The notes under the pieces were generated by a model that saw only the letters and a list, made by a program, of their open reading frames with translations, did not search any database and had not been told where the DNA came from. DNA of 64,000 nt, from NCBI RefSeq assembly GCF_008274695.1, contig NZ_VTOU01000001.1, forward strand, positions 1-64,000, read 5' to 3'. Position 1 is the stretch's first letter. Each line of letters begins with the position of its first letter. The translations under genes were made by a program, and so were the position numbers. This document shows positions 49,719 to 59,432 of this stretch, piece by piece. Source of the stretch: Sphingomonas montanisoli (GTDB lineage Bacteria; Pseudomonadota; Alphaproteobacteria; Sphingomonadales; Sphingomonadaceae).

Positions 49719-50088
49719 GTCTCTCTCCTCGCAGATTGCGATATGTCCTCAGATATAACGCTTTTGCCGGGCACGAAGGTTGCGAATATATCGCGCCGGG
49801 GCCGTAATGATGCGCGTGTGGGGCGGCCGGCCGGCACGATAATTTCGTAGAACGGGAAGCGCGAAAATCCGATTCGCAGCGTCACGATGGATGCTCGGAA
49901 GTTGTCAAAGTTATCACGACGTCCCCGTCAAAACACATCATATTGATTAGCATTCGCAATAATGAGCGAGTGGCGGACGATGAGAAAGAACAACGCGCGA
50001 GCGCGATTGAGATGGTTTGTACTTTATTTGTTCTAATTTGTCAAGGTGACTTGAGGAACAGGCGGCAGCTTCCGCCCCAATAGCGGAC
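49719..50088. other. Intergenic region between ald and a small membrane-protein gene
   Basis: 370 bases with no plausible gene. The ald ribosome site (GAGGAG) lies at its left end. An A/T-rich stretch at about 49920-50040 (with CATATTGATTAGCATTCGC and an AT-rich TTTGTACTTTATTTG run) looks like promoter or regulator-binding DNA for one or both flanking genes. No perfect palindrome was seen. Confidence 0.5.
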
Positions 50089-50352
50089 GTGCCCGATCTC
50101 AGTTATCAAGCCCCTATGGGCGAACCGTGGTTCAGAAAGATCAACCCGCTGTTGTATTGGCCGATCCGACGTCAGGGATGGCTGTGGATCATCAGCATGC
50201 TGATCTTGCCTTGGCCTTTCGGTTTCGTGTTCATCAACGAGGTGGAAGACAATCCCATCCTCGGTTGGCTTTGTGGTATCATATTCGCGGTAATAGCGTT
50301 GTTCGGTTGGGCTGGAATTCTGTGGAAAACGGAACAGAACTACGACCGCTAA
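50089..50352 (+). CDS. Small two-helix membrane protein (87 aa)
   Basis: An 87-residue protein with two hydrophobic segments, about residues 31-50 (WLWIISMLILPWPFGFVFI) and 58-77 (LGWLCGIIFAVIALFGWAG). The start is GTG 50089 or ATG 50116; neither has a clear ribosome site. Function unknown. It is followed by two families of palindromic repeats. Confidence 0.6.
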   Translation: MPDLSYQAPMGEPWFRKINPLLYWPIRRQGWLWIISMLILPWPFGFVFINEVEDNPILGWLCGIIFAVIALFGWAGILWKTEQNYDR

Positions 50353-50364
50353 CCACCCCATTTC

Positions 50365-50438
50365 CGTCATTGCGAGCATAGCGAACCAATCCAGTTCGGA
50401 GTGGATTGCCGCGTCCCCTGCGGCTCCTCGCAATGACG
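50365..50438. repeat. Extragenic palindromic repeat, CGTCATTGCGAG type
   Basis: CGTCATTGCGAG (50365-50376) and CTCGCAATGACG (50427-50438) are perfect 12-bp inverted arms around about 50 bases that also hold internal complementarity (CCAATCCA with TGGATTGCC). This resembles palindromic repeats scattered in alphaproteobacterial genomes. Confidence 0.75.
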
Positions 50439-50466
50439 AGTGGGTAGGGCGTTCTCTCTAATCGGC

Positions 50467-50557
50467 GTCACCCCGGGGTTGATCCGGGGTCCAGCTGCCT
50501 GTTCCCGGCGTCGAAAGGGGAAGAAGACGCTGGACCCTGGATCACGTCCGGGGTGAC
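50467..50557. repeat. Extragenic palindromic repeat, GTCACCCCGG type
   Basis: GTCACCCC at the left (from 50467) mirrors GGGGTGAC at the right (ending 50557). Inside, GGGTCCAGCTG and GCTGGACCCTGG are complementary, giving one long hairpin. Its sequence differs from the neighbouring repeat 28 bases upstream, so two repeat families sit side by side before the dienelactone hydrolase gene. Confidence 0.75.
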
Positions 50558-50606
50558 CATGTGTGAAAGTGAGCAACGGTTCGCGGGCGGAAGGAGGAGA
50601 GGCGGG

Positions 50607-51320
50607 ATGATCGAGGAGAAGGTGCGCTACGGTGCCGGGGACTCGCACGGGCGATTGTTCGTGCCCGAGGGGGCGTCGTCGCGGCCGGGGGTGATCGTTT
50701 TTCCGGGCGGGGGCGGGATCGGGGAGGCGGCCTATCGGTCGGCGCGGCGATTGGCCGAGCAGGGCTATGTGACGCTGGCGGCGGACTATTATGGCGGCGG
50801 CTATCGGGGCGCGGACATGGGCGACGCCGAGAATCTGCGGCGCTTCCAGGAACTGCTGGGCGATGTCGGGTTGATGCGCAGCCGCGCGAAGGAAGCTTTC
50901 GATGTGCTGGCGGCGCGGCCCGAGGTCGATGCCGAGCGGGTCGCGGCGATCGGTTATTGCTTCGGCGGGGCGATGGCGGTGGAGTTCGCACTGTCGGGGG
51001 CGGCGCTGCGGGCGGCGATTGGTTTTCATATGCTGCTGAACCCGCTGACCCTGTCCGACGCGGGCAAGCTGAAGGCGCGGCTGCTGGTGTGTAACGGGAC
51101 GCGCGATCCTTATGCGCCGATCGAGGACGTCGTGGCGTTCGAAGCGGGGATGCGCGATCACGACGCCCAGTGGCAGGTCAACCTCTATGGCGGGGTGCGC
51201 CACAGCTTCACCGATCCCGATGCGACGGGCGATCCGGAGGTTTACCGCTACGACGCGCATGCCGACCGCGAATCCTGGAATGCCGCGACTTTCCTGCTTC
51301 GGGACGCTTTCGGAAGCTGA
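50607..51320 (+). CDS. Dienelactone hydrolase family protein
   Basis: A 237-residue alpha/beta hydrolase with a cysteine triad: AAIGYCFGGAMA (nucleophile Cys), NGTRDPYAPIE (Asp) and GVRHSFTDP (His). The N-terminal GVIVFPGGGGIG marks the oxyanion-hole strand. Dienelactone hydrolases open lactone rings in aromatic degradation; many genomic homologues have unknown substrates. ATG 50607 follows AAGGAGGAGAGG. An upstream extension from 50553 would read into the repeat and is rejected. Confidence 0.88.
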   Translation: MIEEKVRYGAGDSHGRLFVPEGASSRPGVIVFPGGGGIGEAAYRSARRLAEQGYVTLAADYYGGGYRGADMGDAENLRRFQELLGDVGLMRSRAKEAFDVLAARPEVDAERVAAIGYCFGGAMAVEFALSGAALRAAIGFHMLLNPLTLSDAGKLKARLLVCNGTRDPYAPIEDVVAFEAGMRDHDAQWQVNLYGGVRHSFTDPDATGDPEVYRYDAHADRESWNAATFLLRDAFGS

Positions 51321-51443
51321 ACCGGCGCTGTCCATTGCGGCCCCATGGAACAAATGATAGTGGCCCGCCGCTATGCGCCAGACACGGGGGACGGAGTCGG
51401 CGCCCGGGATGAAGCCATTGACGGCCAGGAAGTCCAACACCGC

Positions 51444-53399
51444 ATGACGACAGACCCGGAATTGCCGGCCGACGGCGCGTCTGAGCCGAACGGCCCGGTC
51501 GCGATCCACTCGCAGGGCGAGAGCCACGCGCACGGCGGCATGGCGAAGCTGGTGGTGGGCGCGATTGGTATCGTCTTTGGCGATATCGGCACGAGCCCGC
51601 TCTACGCCTTCCGCGAAACATTCGCCGGGCATCACCCGCTGCTGCCCGATCGGCTCCACATCCTGGGCGTGCTGAGCCTGATCTTCTGGTCGATGATGCT
51701 GGTCGTCACGATCAAGTACGTCATGATCATCATGCGCGCCGACAACAAGGGCGAGGGCGGCAGCCTGGCGCTGCTCGCGCTGATCAACCGCAAGTCGGAA
51801 GGCAAGCGCTGGACCAAGGGCATCGTCCTGCTCGGCGTGTTCGCCACGGCCCTGTTCTATGGCGACAGCATGATCACCCCGGCGATTTCGGTGCTGTCCG
51901 CGGTCGAGGGGCTGACGACGGTCAATCCGGGCTTCACGCCCTTCGTGCTGCCGATCGCAGTGGGCATCCTGATCGGCCTTTTCTTCATTCAATCGCGCGG
52001 GACGGCGAAGGTGGGGCTGTTGTTCGGCCCGATCATGCTGGTCTATTTCACCGTGCTGGCGGTGCTGGGCATCATCCATATCCTGGGCAATCCCGCGGTG
52101 CTGGTGGCGTTGAACCCCTGGTATGCGATCCAGTTCTTCATCACCGACGGCTATCTGGCGTTTCTCGCCATGGGTTCGGTGGTGCTGGCGGTGACGGGTG
52201 CCGAGGCACTTTACGCCGACATGGGCCATTTCGGACGCAAGCCGATCGGCGTATCATGGCTCGTCTTCGTGCTGCCCGCGCTGATGCTGAACTATCTGGG
52301 GCAGGGGGCGATGATCCTGTCGCAGGACATCAACACCGCGCTGCAGACGATCCACAACCCGTTCTTCCTGCTGGCGCCCGAATATCTGCGCCTTCCGCTG
52401 GTCATTCTCGCGACGATGGCGACGGTGATCGCGAGCCAGGCGGTGATTTCGGGCGCTTTCTCGGTCACGCAGCAGGCGATCCAGCTGGGCTTCATGCCGC
52501 GACTGCGCATCACGCACACCAGCGCGGGCGCGATCGGGCAGATCTATATCCCGGTGATGAACTGGGGCCTGATGGTGATGGTGATCCTGCTGGTCATCTC
52601 GTTCCGTTCCTCGTCGAACCTCGCCGCAGCCTATGGCATCGCCGTGACGGGTGCGATGGCGATCGACACCTGCCTGCTGGCGGTCGTGCTGGTCCACCTG
52701 TGGGGCTGGAACAAGTGGCTGGCCGCACCGCTGATCGGCGTATTTGCGCTGGTCGACCTTGCCTATTTCGGCGCGAATTTGACGAAGGTGCCCGACGGGG
52801 GCTGGTTCCCGCTGCTGATCGGCTTCATCGCCTTCACGCTGTTGACCACATGGGCGCGCGGGCGCCAGCTGATGATGGCGCGGATGCGCGAAGTGGCGAT
52901 GCCGGTGAAGGTGTTCGTCCAGTCGGCGGTGGCATCGGCCACGCGGGTGCCGGGAACGGCCGTGTTCATGACGAGCTCGCCCGAAGGCGTGCCCCATGCG
53001 CTGCTCCACAATCTGAAGCACAACAAGGTGCTGCACGAGCGGGTGATCCTGCTGACCGTCAAGATCGCCGACGTGCCCTATCTCACGAGCGGCAACCGGA
53101 TGGACTTCAAGGATCTGGGCCACGGCTTCCATCGCGTCGTCGTCAATTACGGCTTCATGGAGGATCCGGACGTGCCCGCGGTTCTGGCGTCGACCCGCGC
53201 GTGCGGGCCCGAATTCCGGATGATGGACACCAGCTTCTTCCTCGCGCGGCAGACGTTGCTGCCGTCGTCGCGGCCGGGCATGGCGATCTGGCGCGAGAAG
53301 CTGTTCGCGTGGATGCTGCGTAATGCGGAAAGCGCGATGGAGTTCTTCAAGCTGCCGACCAATCGGGTCGTTGAGCTTGGCAGTCAGGTGGAGATCTAA
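51444..53399 (+). CDS. kup: Kup-family low-affinity potassium transporter
   Basis: A 651-residue polytopic membrane protein taking up potassium, probably with protons. Typical blocks: [20 protein letters not shown] at the first helix, [53 protein letters not shown] and [11 protein letters not shown] in the cytosolic C-terminal domain. About twelve helices are expected. ATG 51444 has a weak AGGAAG site; an in-frame ATG at 51345 would add 33 polar residues. Confidence 0.94.
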   Translation: MTTDPELPADGASEPNGPVAIHSQGESHAHGGMAKLVVGAIGIVFGDIGTSPLYAFRETFAGHHPLLPDRLHILGVLSLIFWSMMLVVTIKYVMIIMRADNKGEGGSLALLALINRKSEGKRWTKGIVLLGVFATALFYGDSMITPAISVLSAVEGLTTVNPGFTPFVLPIAVGILIGLFFIQSRGTAKVGLLFGPIMLVYFTVLAVLGIIHILGNPAVLVALNPWYAIQFFITDGYLAFLAMGSVVLAVTGAEALYADMGHFGRKPIGVSWLVFVLPALMLNYLGQGAMILSQDINTALQTIHNPFFLLAPEYLRLPLVILATMATVIASQAVISGAFSVTQQAIQLGFMPRLRITHTSAGAIGQIYIPVMNWGLMVMVILLVISFRSSSNLAAAYGIAVTGAMAIDTCLLAVVLVHLWGWNKWLAAPLIGVFALVDLAYFGANLTKVPDGGWFPLLIGFIAFTLLTTWARGRQLMMARMREVAMPVKVFVQSAVASATRVPGTAVFMTSSPEGVPHALLHNLKHNKVLHERVILLTVKIADVPYLTSGNRMDFKDLGHGFHRVVVNYGFMEDPDVPAVLASTRACGPEFRMMDTSFFLARQTLLPSSRPGMAIWREKLFAWMLRNAESAMEFFKLPTNRVVELGSQVEI

Positions 53400-53409
53400 G
53401 TTTTTCGTG

Positions 53410-53427
53410 CCCCGGCTTGCGCCGGGG
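53410..53427. repeat. Short GC hairpin after kup
   Basis: CCCCGGC-ttgc-GCCGGGG is a perfect 7-bp stem, 10 bases after the kup stop. No T run follows on the plus strand. It may be a REP-like element or a weak terminator. Confidence 0.45.
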
Positions 53428-53434
53428 CGACGGA

Positions 53435-53839
53435 TCAATCGATCTGGCCGATGCCTTCACAGCTGAGATCGAACGCAGCCAGGCCCGCATCCAGATAGCC
53501 GGCGAGCATCGGCATATCCATGAGCTGGGCGACGGCTTCGTCGGTGCCGTCCTCGCCGGCGGCCTCGATCGCCTCGTCCCATTCGCTGGCGTCGAACGTG
53601 CCGCGACCGACAAGTGCCAGCGCCAGCACCTCGTAAAGCTCATCGTCGGCCAGATCGTCGAGCAGGCTCGACACTTCTTCCTCGATCGCCTCGTTGGCTT
53701 CGTCCTCGATGACGGCGAAGGGATCGTCGGAGTCGGTGGGGTCGGTGTCCGCCTCGGTTTCAATCGCGGGCACCTGCGCTTCCAGCTCGCGGGCGCGGAT
53801 GATCAGCCGGCAGACAGTCTCAATCGATACGGTCAGTTC
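53435..53839 (-). CDS. DUF3775 family protein
   Basis: A 134-residue very acidic protein. The N-terminal helix (LTVSIETVCRLIIRARELEAQ) and the later block ELYEVLALALVGRGTFDASEW match the DUF3775 pattern as I remember it. No function is known. ATG 53839 has AGGA nine bases away. It faces kup tail-to-tail. Confidence 0.8.
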   Translation of the reverse strand, partial: ELTVSIETVCRLIIRARELEAQVPAIETEADTDPTDSDDPFAVIEDEANEAIEEEVSSLLDDLADDELYEVLALALVGRGTFDASEWDEAIEAAGEDGTDEAVAQLMDMPMLAGYLDAGLAAFDLSCEGIGQID

Positions 53840-53933
53840 CATCGCACAGTTCCTTTTCCCCAGTCCGTGCGGCCAACGTGGGCCTGCGGCTGTGGTTCCG
53901 GGACGGTGCAAAGGATTTTGAAGGACCGTGGAG

Positions 53934-54010
53934 TGGTAGCGGAGGAGGGACTTGAACCCCCGACACGCGGATTATGATTCCGCTGCTCTAACCAGCTGAG
54001 CTACTCCGCC
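53934..54010 (-). tRNA. tRNA-Met (CAU anticodon), elongator type
   Basis: The minus strand folds as GGCGGAG/CTCCGCT acceptor (G1-U72 wobble), D-arm GCTC/GAGC, anticodon stem GCGGA/TCCGC with loop ATCATAA, T-arm GGGGG/CCCTC and an encoded CCA. Base 1 pairs with 72, unlike initiator tRNA, so it is the elongator form. The body differs clearly from the other CAU tRNA at 19782. Confidence 0.93.
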
Positions 54011-54132
54011 CCGATGGGCACCGCTCCACGGTGGACGCGGCCTATAGGTGGCGTCTGCGCGGTGGTCAACAGGCCGTTCGACGCCGGCCGGGAAATTACG
54101 GACGCCTAAGATAACGAACTGGGTTCGAAAAT

Positions 54133-54148
54133 CGAGCGCTAGCGCTCG
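54133..54148. promoter_or_regulatory. Perfect 16-bp palindrome upstream of the cupin gene
   Basis: CGAGCGCTAGCGCTCG reads the same on both strands. It lies 82 bases upstream of the cupin ATG in an otherwise gene-free stretch (54011-54229). It could be an operator of the cupin/MFS unit, perhaps for the TetR-type regulator encoded downstream. Confidence 0.45.
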
Positions 54149-54229
54149 GACATGCTTGACCCGTAGGTCCCGCGAGAGAATAACGCATTATAAAGCGCGG
54201 GGGAGACGCGCGAACCAGGAGATCAGACC

Positions 54230-54820
54230 ATGACCGACGGTATCAGCAGCACCGCCACCACCGAAACCGTGGAGCCCATCGAGGCACCCAAGGCCACCCG
54301 CCAGAAGATGCAGATCTTCCGCGGCGCCGACGCACCCGAACTGGGCAAGGATGCGATGCCGTTTGTCGGGGTCGATGCGGGCGTGATGGCAGGCTTTGCC
54401 AAGCTGGCGGCGGCGCAGGGCGGCGAGGAGCGCGTTGCGGGCGAAGATGTCCGCGTTCTCTTCAGCATGCCCGGCGGGGGCATGAGCCTGTGCTATTCCT
54501 GGTTCAAGAGCGGCTACGTCCTGCCGCGCCACAGCCACAATGCCGACTGCATCTACTATATCCTGGGCGGTGCGCTGCGTGCGGGCACGCAGATTCTGCG
54601 CAAGGGCGACGGCATCTTCATCCCGGCCGACTTCGGCTATACGTTCGAAGCGCTGGAGGATGGTGTCGAGTTTCTCGAATGCCGCAATGCCACCGCGTTC
54701 AACATCCATTTCAAGGGCAATGACGACGCCCATTGGGACAAGATGGCCGCCAGCTATCGCGACAACAAGGATCGCTGGAAAGAAGAGACGGTGAAGCCCA
54801 CGGACCGCGTTCCGGCCTGA
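54230..54820 (+). CDS. Cupin-domain protein
   Basis: A 196-residue protein with one cupin barrel. Motif 1 is PRHSHNADCIYYILGG with metal ligands His and, later, motif 2 FIPADFGYTFEALEDGVEFLE. The first 40 residues are a polar leader. It may bind a small molecule or act as an oxygenase. GGAG lies seven bases before ATG 54230. It precedes a transporter gene with four bases between, probably one operon. Confidence 0.85.
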   Translation: MTDGISSTATTETVEPIEAPKATRQKMQIFRGADAPELGKDAMPFVGVDAGVMAGFAKLAAAQGGEERVAGEDVRVLFSMPGGGMSLCYSWFKSGYVLPRHSHNADCIYYILGGALRAGTQILRKGDGIFIPADFGYTFEALEDGVEFLECRNATAFNIHFKGNDDAHWDKMAASYRDNKDRWKEETVKPTDRVPA

Positions 54821-54824
54821 GACG

Positions 54825-55988
54825 GTGGAGCGCGCACCGCTCGGGCTCGCCGCCCGCATCTCGATCCTCCTCGCCCCGGTCCTGTCGGCTTATGCCGTCG
54901 CCGGGCTGACGCCCATCCTGCCCAAAGTCGGCGCCCATTTCGCGGCGACGCCGGGGGTGGGGTGGCTCACCCGGCTGATGGTGACCTCGATCGGCATCGC
55001 GATGCTGTTCGCGCCGTTCACCGGCATCCTCGCGCGCAAGCTGGGATGGCGTCGTGCGCTGATCCTCGGGCTGATCGGCTATGCGGCCTTCGGCGTCGCG
55101 GGCGGCATGATCGACAATCTGTGGCTGATCGTCGCGACGCGGTTCGGCCTTGGCCTGTCGACCGCGATCATCGCCACGCTGCTCGTCTCGCTGATCGCGG
55201 TCGAGATGGAGGGCGATCAGCGCAACCGATGGCTTGGCTATGTGATGGTCACCGGAACGCTGGGCGCGCTCGTGCTCGTGCCGATCTCGGGCTTTTTGGG
55301 CAAGATCGACTGGCGGTTGCCCTTCGGGGTGCATGCGATCGCGCTGGTCGTCGTCGTCCTCGTCGCATCGGGCATCCCGCACAGCGTCGGCGCACCGCCG
55401 CAGCACAGTCCGAAATCGGTCGATCGGGCGGCTTTCCCGTGGGGCATCGTGATCCTCGGCCTGGCGACCGGGGCGCTGGTCAGCACGCAGACGCTCTACA
55501 CGCCGTTCCACCTTGCCGATATCGGCGTCCATGATCCCGGCATCGTCGGGCTTACCATGCTGCCGGGTGCGCTGGTGGGCGCGGTGGTGTCGATATTCTA
55601 CGGCCGGTGGCGGCGCAGCGTATCGCTGAATGCGACCTTCATCATTTGCTTCGCGGTGATGGCGGCGGGGCTGCTGCTAGTCGGTTTTGCGGCGACGCTG
55701 CCGATTCTGCTGGCGGGGCAGGCGGTGATTGGCCTGGGCTTGGGCTTCGTGACCCCCAATCTCTACGCCTTTGCGGCGCTGGTGGGACGGGACATCGACA
55801 AGACGCGTAATATGGGGTTGGCACGCGGCGCGTATTTCGCCGCGCCTTTCCTGGCCCAGTTCGCATTGGAGCCGATTGCGGGCTTGGCGAATGCGGGCAT
55901 GGCGCTGGCTGCGCTGGGCATTTTCGGCCTTGTCGCCGCGCTGGTTGTGCGGGCGATGATGCCGCGTGCGCTTGCCGTCGCGGCCTGA
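54825..55988 (+). CDS. MFS transporter
   Basis: A 387-residue major facilitator with about twelve helices. The loop 2-3 motif region reads GILARKLGWRRALILGLIGY, and the middle shows GDQRNRWLGYVMVTGTLG. Substrate is unknown; the neighbours are a cupin gene and a TetR repressor gene, so a small organic acid or drug is likely. The start is GTG 54825, four bases after the cupin stop. Confidence 0.88.
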   Translation: MERAPLGLAARISILLAPVLSAYAVAGLTPILPKVGAHFAATPGVGWLTRLMVTSIGIAMLFAPFTGILARKLGWRRALILGLIGYAAFGVAGGMIDNLWLIVATRFGLGLSTAIIATLLVSLIAVEMEGDQRNRWLGYVMVTGTLGALVLVPISGFLGKIDWRLPFGVHAIALVVVVLVASGIPHSVGAPPQHSPKSVDRAAFPWGIVILGLATGALVSTQTLYTPFHLADIGVHDPGIVGLTMLPGALVGAVVSIFYGRWRRSVSLNATFIICFAVMAAGLLLVGFAATLPILLAGQAVIGLGLGFVTPNLYAFAALVGRDIDKTRNMGLARGAYFAAPFLAQFALEPIAGLANAGMALAALGIFGLVAALVVRAMMPRALAVAA

Positions 55989-56030
55989 CGGCTCTTTTCC
56001 CCGGCGCATTTCAGTGCAAAGGGGTGGCGC

Positions 56031-56660
56031 ATGAACAAGGGCAAGCAGGTCGCGGCGCTCGGCGCCTTCGCACGCGCGCAGCGCGAGGAAAATCGCCGCA
56101 GGCTGATCGCGGCGGCACGCCGGGTCTTTGAACGGTCGGGTTACCTCGCCCCCTCGGTCGACGATATCGCGCAGGAAGCGGGCGTAAGCCGCCAGACCTT
56201 CTACCGCCATTTCGACGGCAAGTTGGCCGTGGCGATGGAGTTCTTCGACGAACAGCACCAACTGGCGCGCAAGGTGTGGGGTCAGATTTCTGCTGAACAG
56301 GCCCGCGATCCGCAGGGCGCGCGTGCGTGGCTGACCAAAATGCTCGATGGTTACGAGCAGGATCGCAACGCATTGCGGGCGTTCTTCGAAATGGGTGCAG
56401 TCGAGCCGACCTTCACCAAGGCAGTGAAGGATCTGGTGCGCGATTATATGGCGGAGCTGACCGAGAATATCCCGCTGTTCAGGTACGAACAGGACGGCAG
56501 CGTGCAGGATCGCGAACGCTTTGCCGATGCGGTGCTGCTGGTTGAACTGATCCTCGAACAGTTCAACAGCTACATCATCCATTATGCGCTGCTTGAACGG
56601 AACGATATGCTCGACGCGCTGACCCGATCCTTCTGCCGGTTCATCGCGCGCTATCCGTGA
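56031..56660 (+). CDS. TetR-family transcriptional regulator
   Basis: A 209-residue repressor. The N-terminal HTH is RLIAAARRVFERSGYLAPSV and IAQEAGVSRQTFYRHFDG. The C-terminal ligand-binding helices follow (LEQFNSYIIHYALLE). It lies 42 bases downstream of the MFS gene on the same strand, so it probably controls the cupin/MFS operon. The palindrome at 54133 is a possible operator. Confidence 0.92.
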   Translation: MNKGKQVAALGAFARAQREENRRRLIAAARRVFERSGYLAPSVDDIAQEAGVSRQTFYRHFDGKLAVAMEFFDEQHQLARKVWGQISAEQARDPQGARAWLTKMLDGYEQDRNALRAFFEMGAVEPTFTKAVKDLVRDYMAELTENIPLFRYEQDGSVQDRERFADAVLLVELILEQFNSYIIHYALLERNDMLDALTRSFCRFIARYP

Positions 56661-56768
56661 CATCCTGTCGTTTACAAGATGTAACAGGTTCGATAGACAG
56701 TGCCTACGAGGTAAGACGCGCGGCGGATCATGGCTCTGTCACGCGACTTCGATCGGGCTAAACTATCG

Positions 56769-56809
56769 CGCCATTCCGCCACCACCCTCTCGGCGGAATG
56801 GCGTTTTTT
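56769..56809. terminator. Rho-independent terminator after the TetR gene
   Basis: CGCCATTCCGCC and GGCGGAATGGCG form a perfect 12-bp stem with an 11-base loop, followed by TTTTTT. It lies 108 bases after the TetR stop and overlaps the stop of the convergent fhs gene. Confidence 0.88.
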
Positions 56810-58481
56810 AGAACAGTCCCTCGATCACACCCTCGGCGTCGATGCGGATGGCTTCTGCGGCCGGCACTTTCGGCAGCCCGGGCATCGTCATGATCTCCCC
56901 GCAAATCGCGACCACGAAGCCCGCGCCTGCGGAAAGGCGTACTTCGCGCACCGGCACGACATGGCCCGTCGGGGCGCCAAGCAATGCGGGGTCGGTCGAG
57001 AAACTATATTGGGTCTTGGCGAGGCACACGGGCAGGTGCCCGTAGCCAGCTTGTTCCCAGCGATCGAGTTGCGCGCGGACGCTGGGGTCGGCGACGGCCT
57101 CCTCGGCGCGATAGATGCGCGTGGCGATGGTGTTGATCTTGTCGAACAGCGACAGGCCGTCGTCGTAGAGGGGGGCGAATTGCGCGGCGCCCTTGTCGGC
57201 GATCGCAGCGACCGCCTCCGCCAGCTCGACCGCGCCCGCACCGCCCTGCGCCCAGTGGCGGCACAGTATAGCATGTGATCCATGCGCTTCTGCGATATCG
57301 CGCAGCACCTGAAGCTCCGCCTCGCTGTCGCTGACAAAATGATTGATCGCGACGATGGCGGGCACGCCGAACTGGCGGACATTTTCGATGTGGCGGATCA
57401 GGTTGACCGACCCGCGGCGAACCGCCTCGACATCTTCCTTGCCCAGATCTGCCTTGGCGACGCCGCCATTCATCTTGAGCGCGCGCACCGTCGCGACGAT
57501 CACGACGGCTTCGGGCGATAGCCCGGCCTGCCGGCACTTGATGTCGAAGAATTTCTCCGCGCCCAGATCGGCGCCGAAGCCTGCTTCGGTCACAACATAG
57601 TCGCCCAGCGACAGCGCCGCGCGGGTCGCGATGACGGAATTGCAGCCATGCGCGATATTGGCAAACGGCCCGCCGTGGACGAACGCCGGATTGCCTTCGA
57701 GCGTCTGCACCAGATTGGGCTGGATCGCCTGGCTCAGAAGCACCGCCATTGCGCCGTCGGCCTTGAGATCACGGGCTGTGATGGGCTTGCGGTCGCGGGT
57801 ATAGGCGACGACGATGCGGCCGAGCCGCGCCTCCATGTCGGCCAGATCTTCGGACAGGCACAGGATCGCCATCACTTCGGACGCAACGGTGATGTCGAAG
57901 CCGGATTCGCGGGGGAAGCCGTTGGCAGCACCACCGATCGACTGGACGATGTCTCGCAGCGCACGATCGTTCATATCGAGCACGCGGCGCCACATCACCC
58001 GGCGCACGTCGATGCCGAGCGCGTTACCCCAGTGGATATGATTGTCTATCATCGCGGCGAGCAGATTGTGCGCCGAGGTGATGGCGTGGAAATCGCCGGT
58101 AAAGTGGAGGTTGATATCCTCCATCGGCGCGACCTGCGCAAAGCCGCCACCGGCCGCACCACCTTTCATGCCGAAGCACGGGCCAAGCGAGGGCTCGCGC
58201 AGGCACAGCACCGTCTTGCGCCCGATGCGGTTGAGCGCGTCGGCGAGGCCCACTGACGTCGTCGTCTTGCCTTCGCCTGCCGGGGTGGGGTTGATCGCGG
58301 TGACGAGGATCAGCTTGCCACGCTTTCCCGTCTTTTCCTGATCGCGGAGCCAGGGGAGGGCGATCTTGGCCTTGTATCGACCATAAGGTTCGACGGCCTC
58401 GTCCGGTATCCCCAGGCTGCCCGCGACGGCGGCGATGGGACGAAGCGTGGCGGCGCGGGCGATCTCGATATCGGTCTGCAT
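56808..58481 (-). CDS. fhs: Formate-tetrahydrofolate ligase
   Basis: A 557-residue enzyme making 10-formyltetrahydrofolate from formate, ATP and THF. Family motifs: the P-loop-like [57 protein letters not shown], and [24 protein letters not shown] is seen as [17 protein letters not shown]. Length is normal (about 555). It starts 55 bases from a divergent secreted-protein gene. Confidence 0.96.
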   Translation of the reverse strand: MQTDIEIARAATLRPIAAVAGSLGIPDEAVEPYGRYKAKIALPWLRDQEKTGKRGKLILVTAINPTPAGEGKTTTSVGLADALNRIGRKTVLCLREPSLGPCFGMKGGAAGGGFAQVAPMEDINLHFTGDFHAITSAHNLLAAMIDNHIHWGNALGIDVRRVMWRRVLDMNDRALRDIVQSIGGAANGFPRESGFDITVASEVMAILCLSEDLADMEARLGRIVVAYTRDRKPITARDLKADGAMAVLLSQAIQPNLVQTLEGNPAFVHGGPFANIAHGCNSVIATRAALSLGDYVVTEAGFGADLGAEKFFDIKCRQAGLSPEAVVIVATVRALKMNGGVAKADLGKEDVEAVRRGSVNLIRHIENVRQFGVPAIVAINHFVSDSEAELQVLRDIAEAHGSHAILCRHWAQGGAGAVELAEAVAAIADKGAAQFAPLYDDGLSLFDKINTIATRIYRAEEAVADPSVRAQLDRWEQAGYGHLPVCLAKTQYSFSTDPALLGAPTGHVVPVREVRLSAGAGFVVAICGEIMTMPGLPKVPAAEAIRIDAEGVIEGLF

Positions 58482-58535
58482 GGACCGATCGGTATCAAGG
58501 CGGAACGGCCTGCGCTATCCCCTCGTTGGCGCGTC

Positions 58536-59432
58536 ATGACGAACTATCTGTGGATCATTGGAGCGCTGGCGCTGATATCCCCGGCCGGTGCCCGCGCGCC
58601 GCGAGCGCCCCGTGGCGAAATCGTGCTGCCGATGGATGCGCCGGTGATCGCGGTTGAGATGGCAGGTGTGCCATTACGGCTTCGGGTTGGGCTGGAGGCG
58701 AAAGATGTCGTCGAGATCAATGCCGACGTGATCGCACGGCTTCCCCTGCGTTTCGAGGATGGCTTCGATGCCGAGGTGGGACGCGAGACAATCAAGGGCG
58801 TGACCGCGATCGGCGAACTGCGGATCGGCAAGACGAAGCGGATGGTGCAGCTGTCATCGCATGGACGATCATGCTGCGATGGTGTGGATGGCGAGATCGG
58901 CATCGGCCTGCTGCCTTATGCGACAGTCCGCTTCCTTCGCGACGATGTCGTCGGTTCGCCGACGGAACGCAGCCTGCCGGTGCGATCGACGATCGAACGC
59001 GGGCTGGAGGCGGTTCCGGCGGACAGCACGGTCGCGATCCAGTTCGCGCCGACCCGCGATCGGAGCGTCGCGACCGCAGCGGCCGGGGCAATCCTTGCGC
59101 GCCGGCTAGGCGGTGCGCCCGAGGGCGAGAGTTTCGAAATTCCCGCAGCTTTCGGGGTGACACGGCCGGCGCGGCGGGTGCGTTTCGGACGGCCGGCAGA
59201 CATCGCCGGATTCTCCTTCGCCGAAATCCCGGTGCGGATGACGGATTTTGGCGGGCGCGAGACCTTTGTCGATCACGATAGCGATCCGGGCGACATCGTG
59301 GTCCAGCGGCGGATAAAGCGGCAGGAGGCTTGGCCGGTGGTAATGCTCGCGCGCGACCGGCTGAACCGCTGCGCCGAAATCCAGGTCGATGTGCCGGCTC
59401 AGCGGATGACGTTGCGATGCGCCTTCGATTAA
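58536..59432 (+). CDS. Secreted aspartyl-protease-like protein (298 aa)
   Basis: A 298-residue protein with a signal peptide-like start (MTNYLWIIGALALISPAGA). It has the layout of a retropepsin-like domain: VEMAGVPLRLRVGLEAKDVV, where a pepsin-like catalytic loop would be, and later VAIQFAPTRDRS. A clear DT/SG catalytic motif is not visible, so the enzyme call is weak. Its 3' end overlaps the next gene by 16 bases. Confidence 0.6.
   Translation: MTNYLWIIGALALISPAGARAPRAPRGEIVLPMDAPVIAVEMAGVPLRLRVGLEAKDVVEINADVIARLPLRFEDGFDAEVGRETIKGVTAIGELRIGKTKRMVQLSSHGRSCCDGVDGEIGIGLLPYATVRFLRDDVVGSPTERSLPVRSTIERGLEAVPADSTVAIQFAPTRDRSVATAAAGAILARRLGGAPEGESFEIPAAFGVTRPARRVRFGRPADIAGFSFAEIPVRMTDFGGRETFVDHDSDPGDIVVQRRIKRQEAWPVVMLARDRLNRCAEIQVDVPAQRMTLRCAFD

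Noticed and set aside
50367-52229. Long minus-strand frame across the dienelactone hydrolase and kup genes
   Set aside because: It lies opposite two genes with clear domains and is rich in His/Arg/Gln, with no recognisable motif.
53410-53427. Terminator of kup
   Set aside because: The stem lacks a T run, so it is listed only as a hairpin/repeat.
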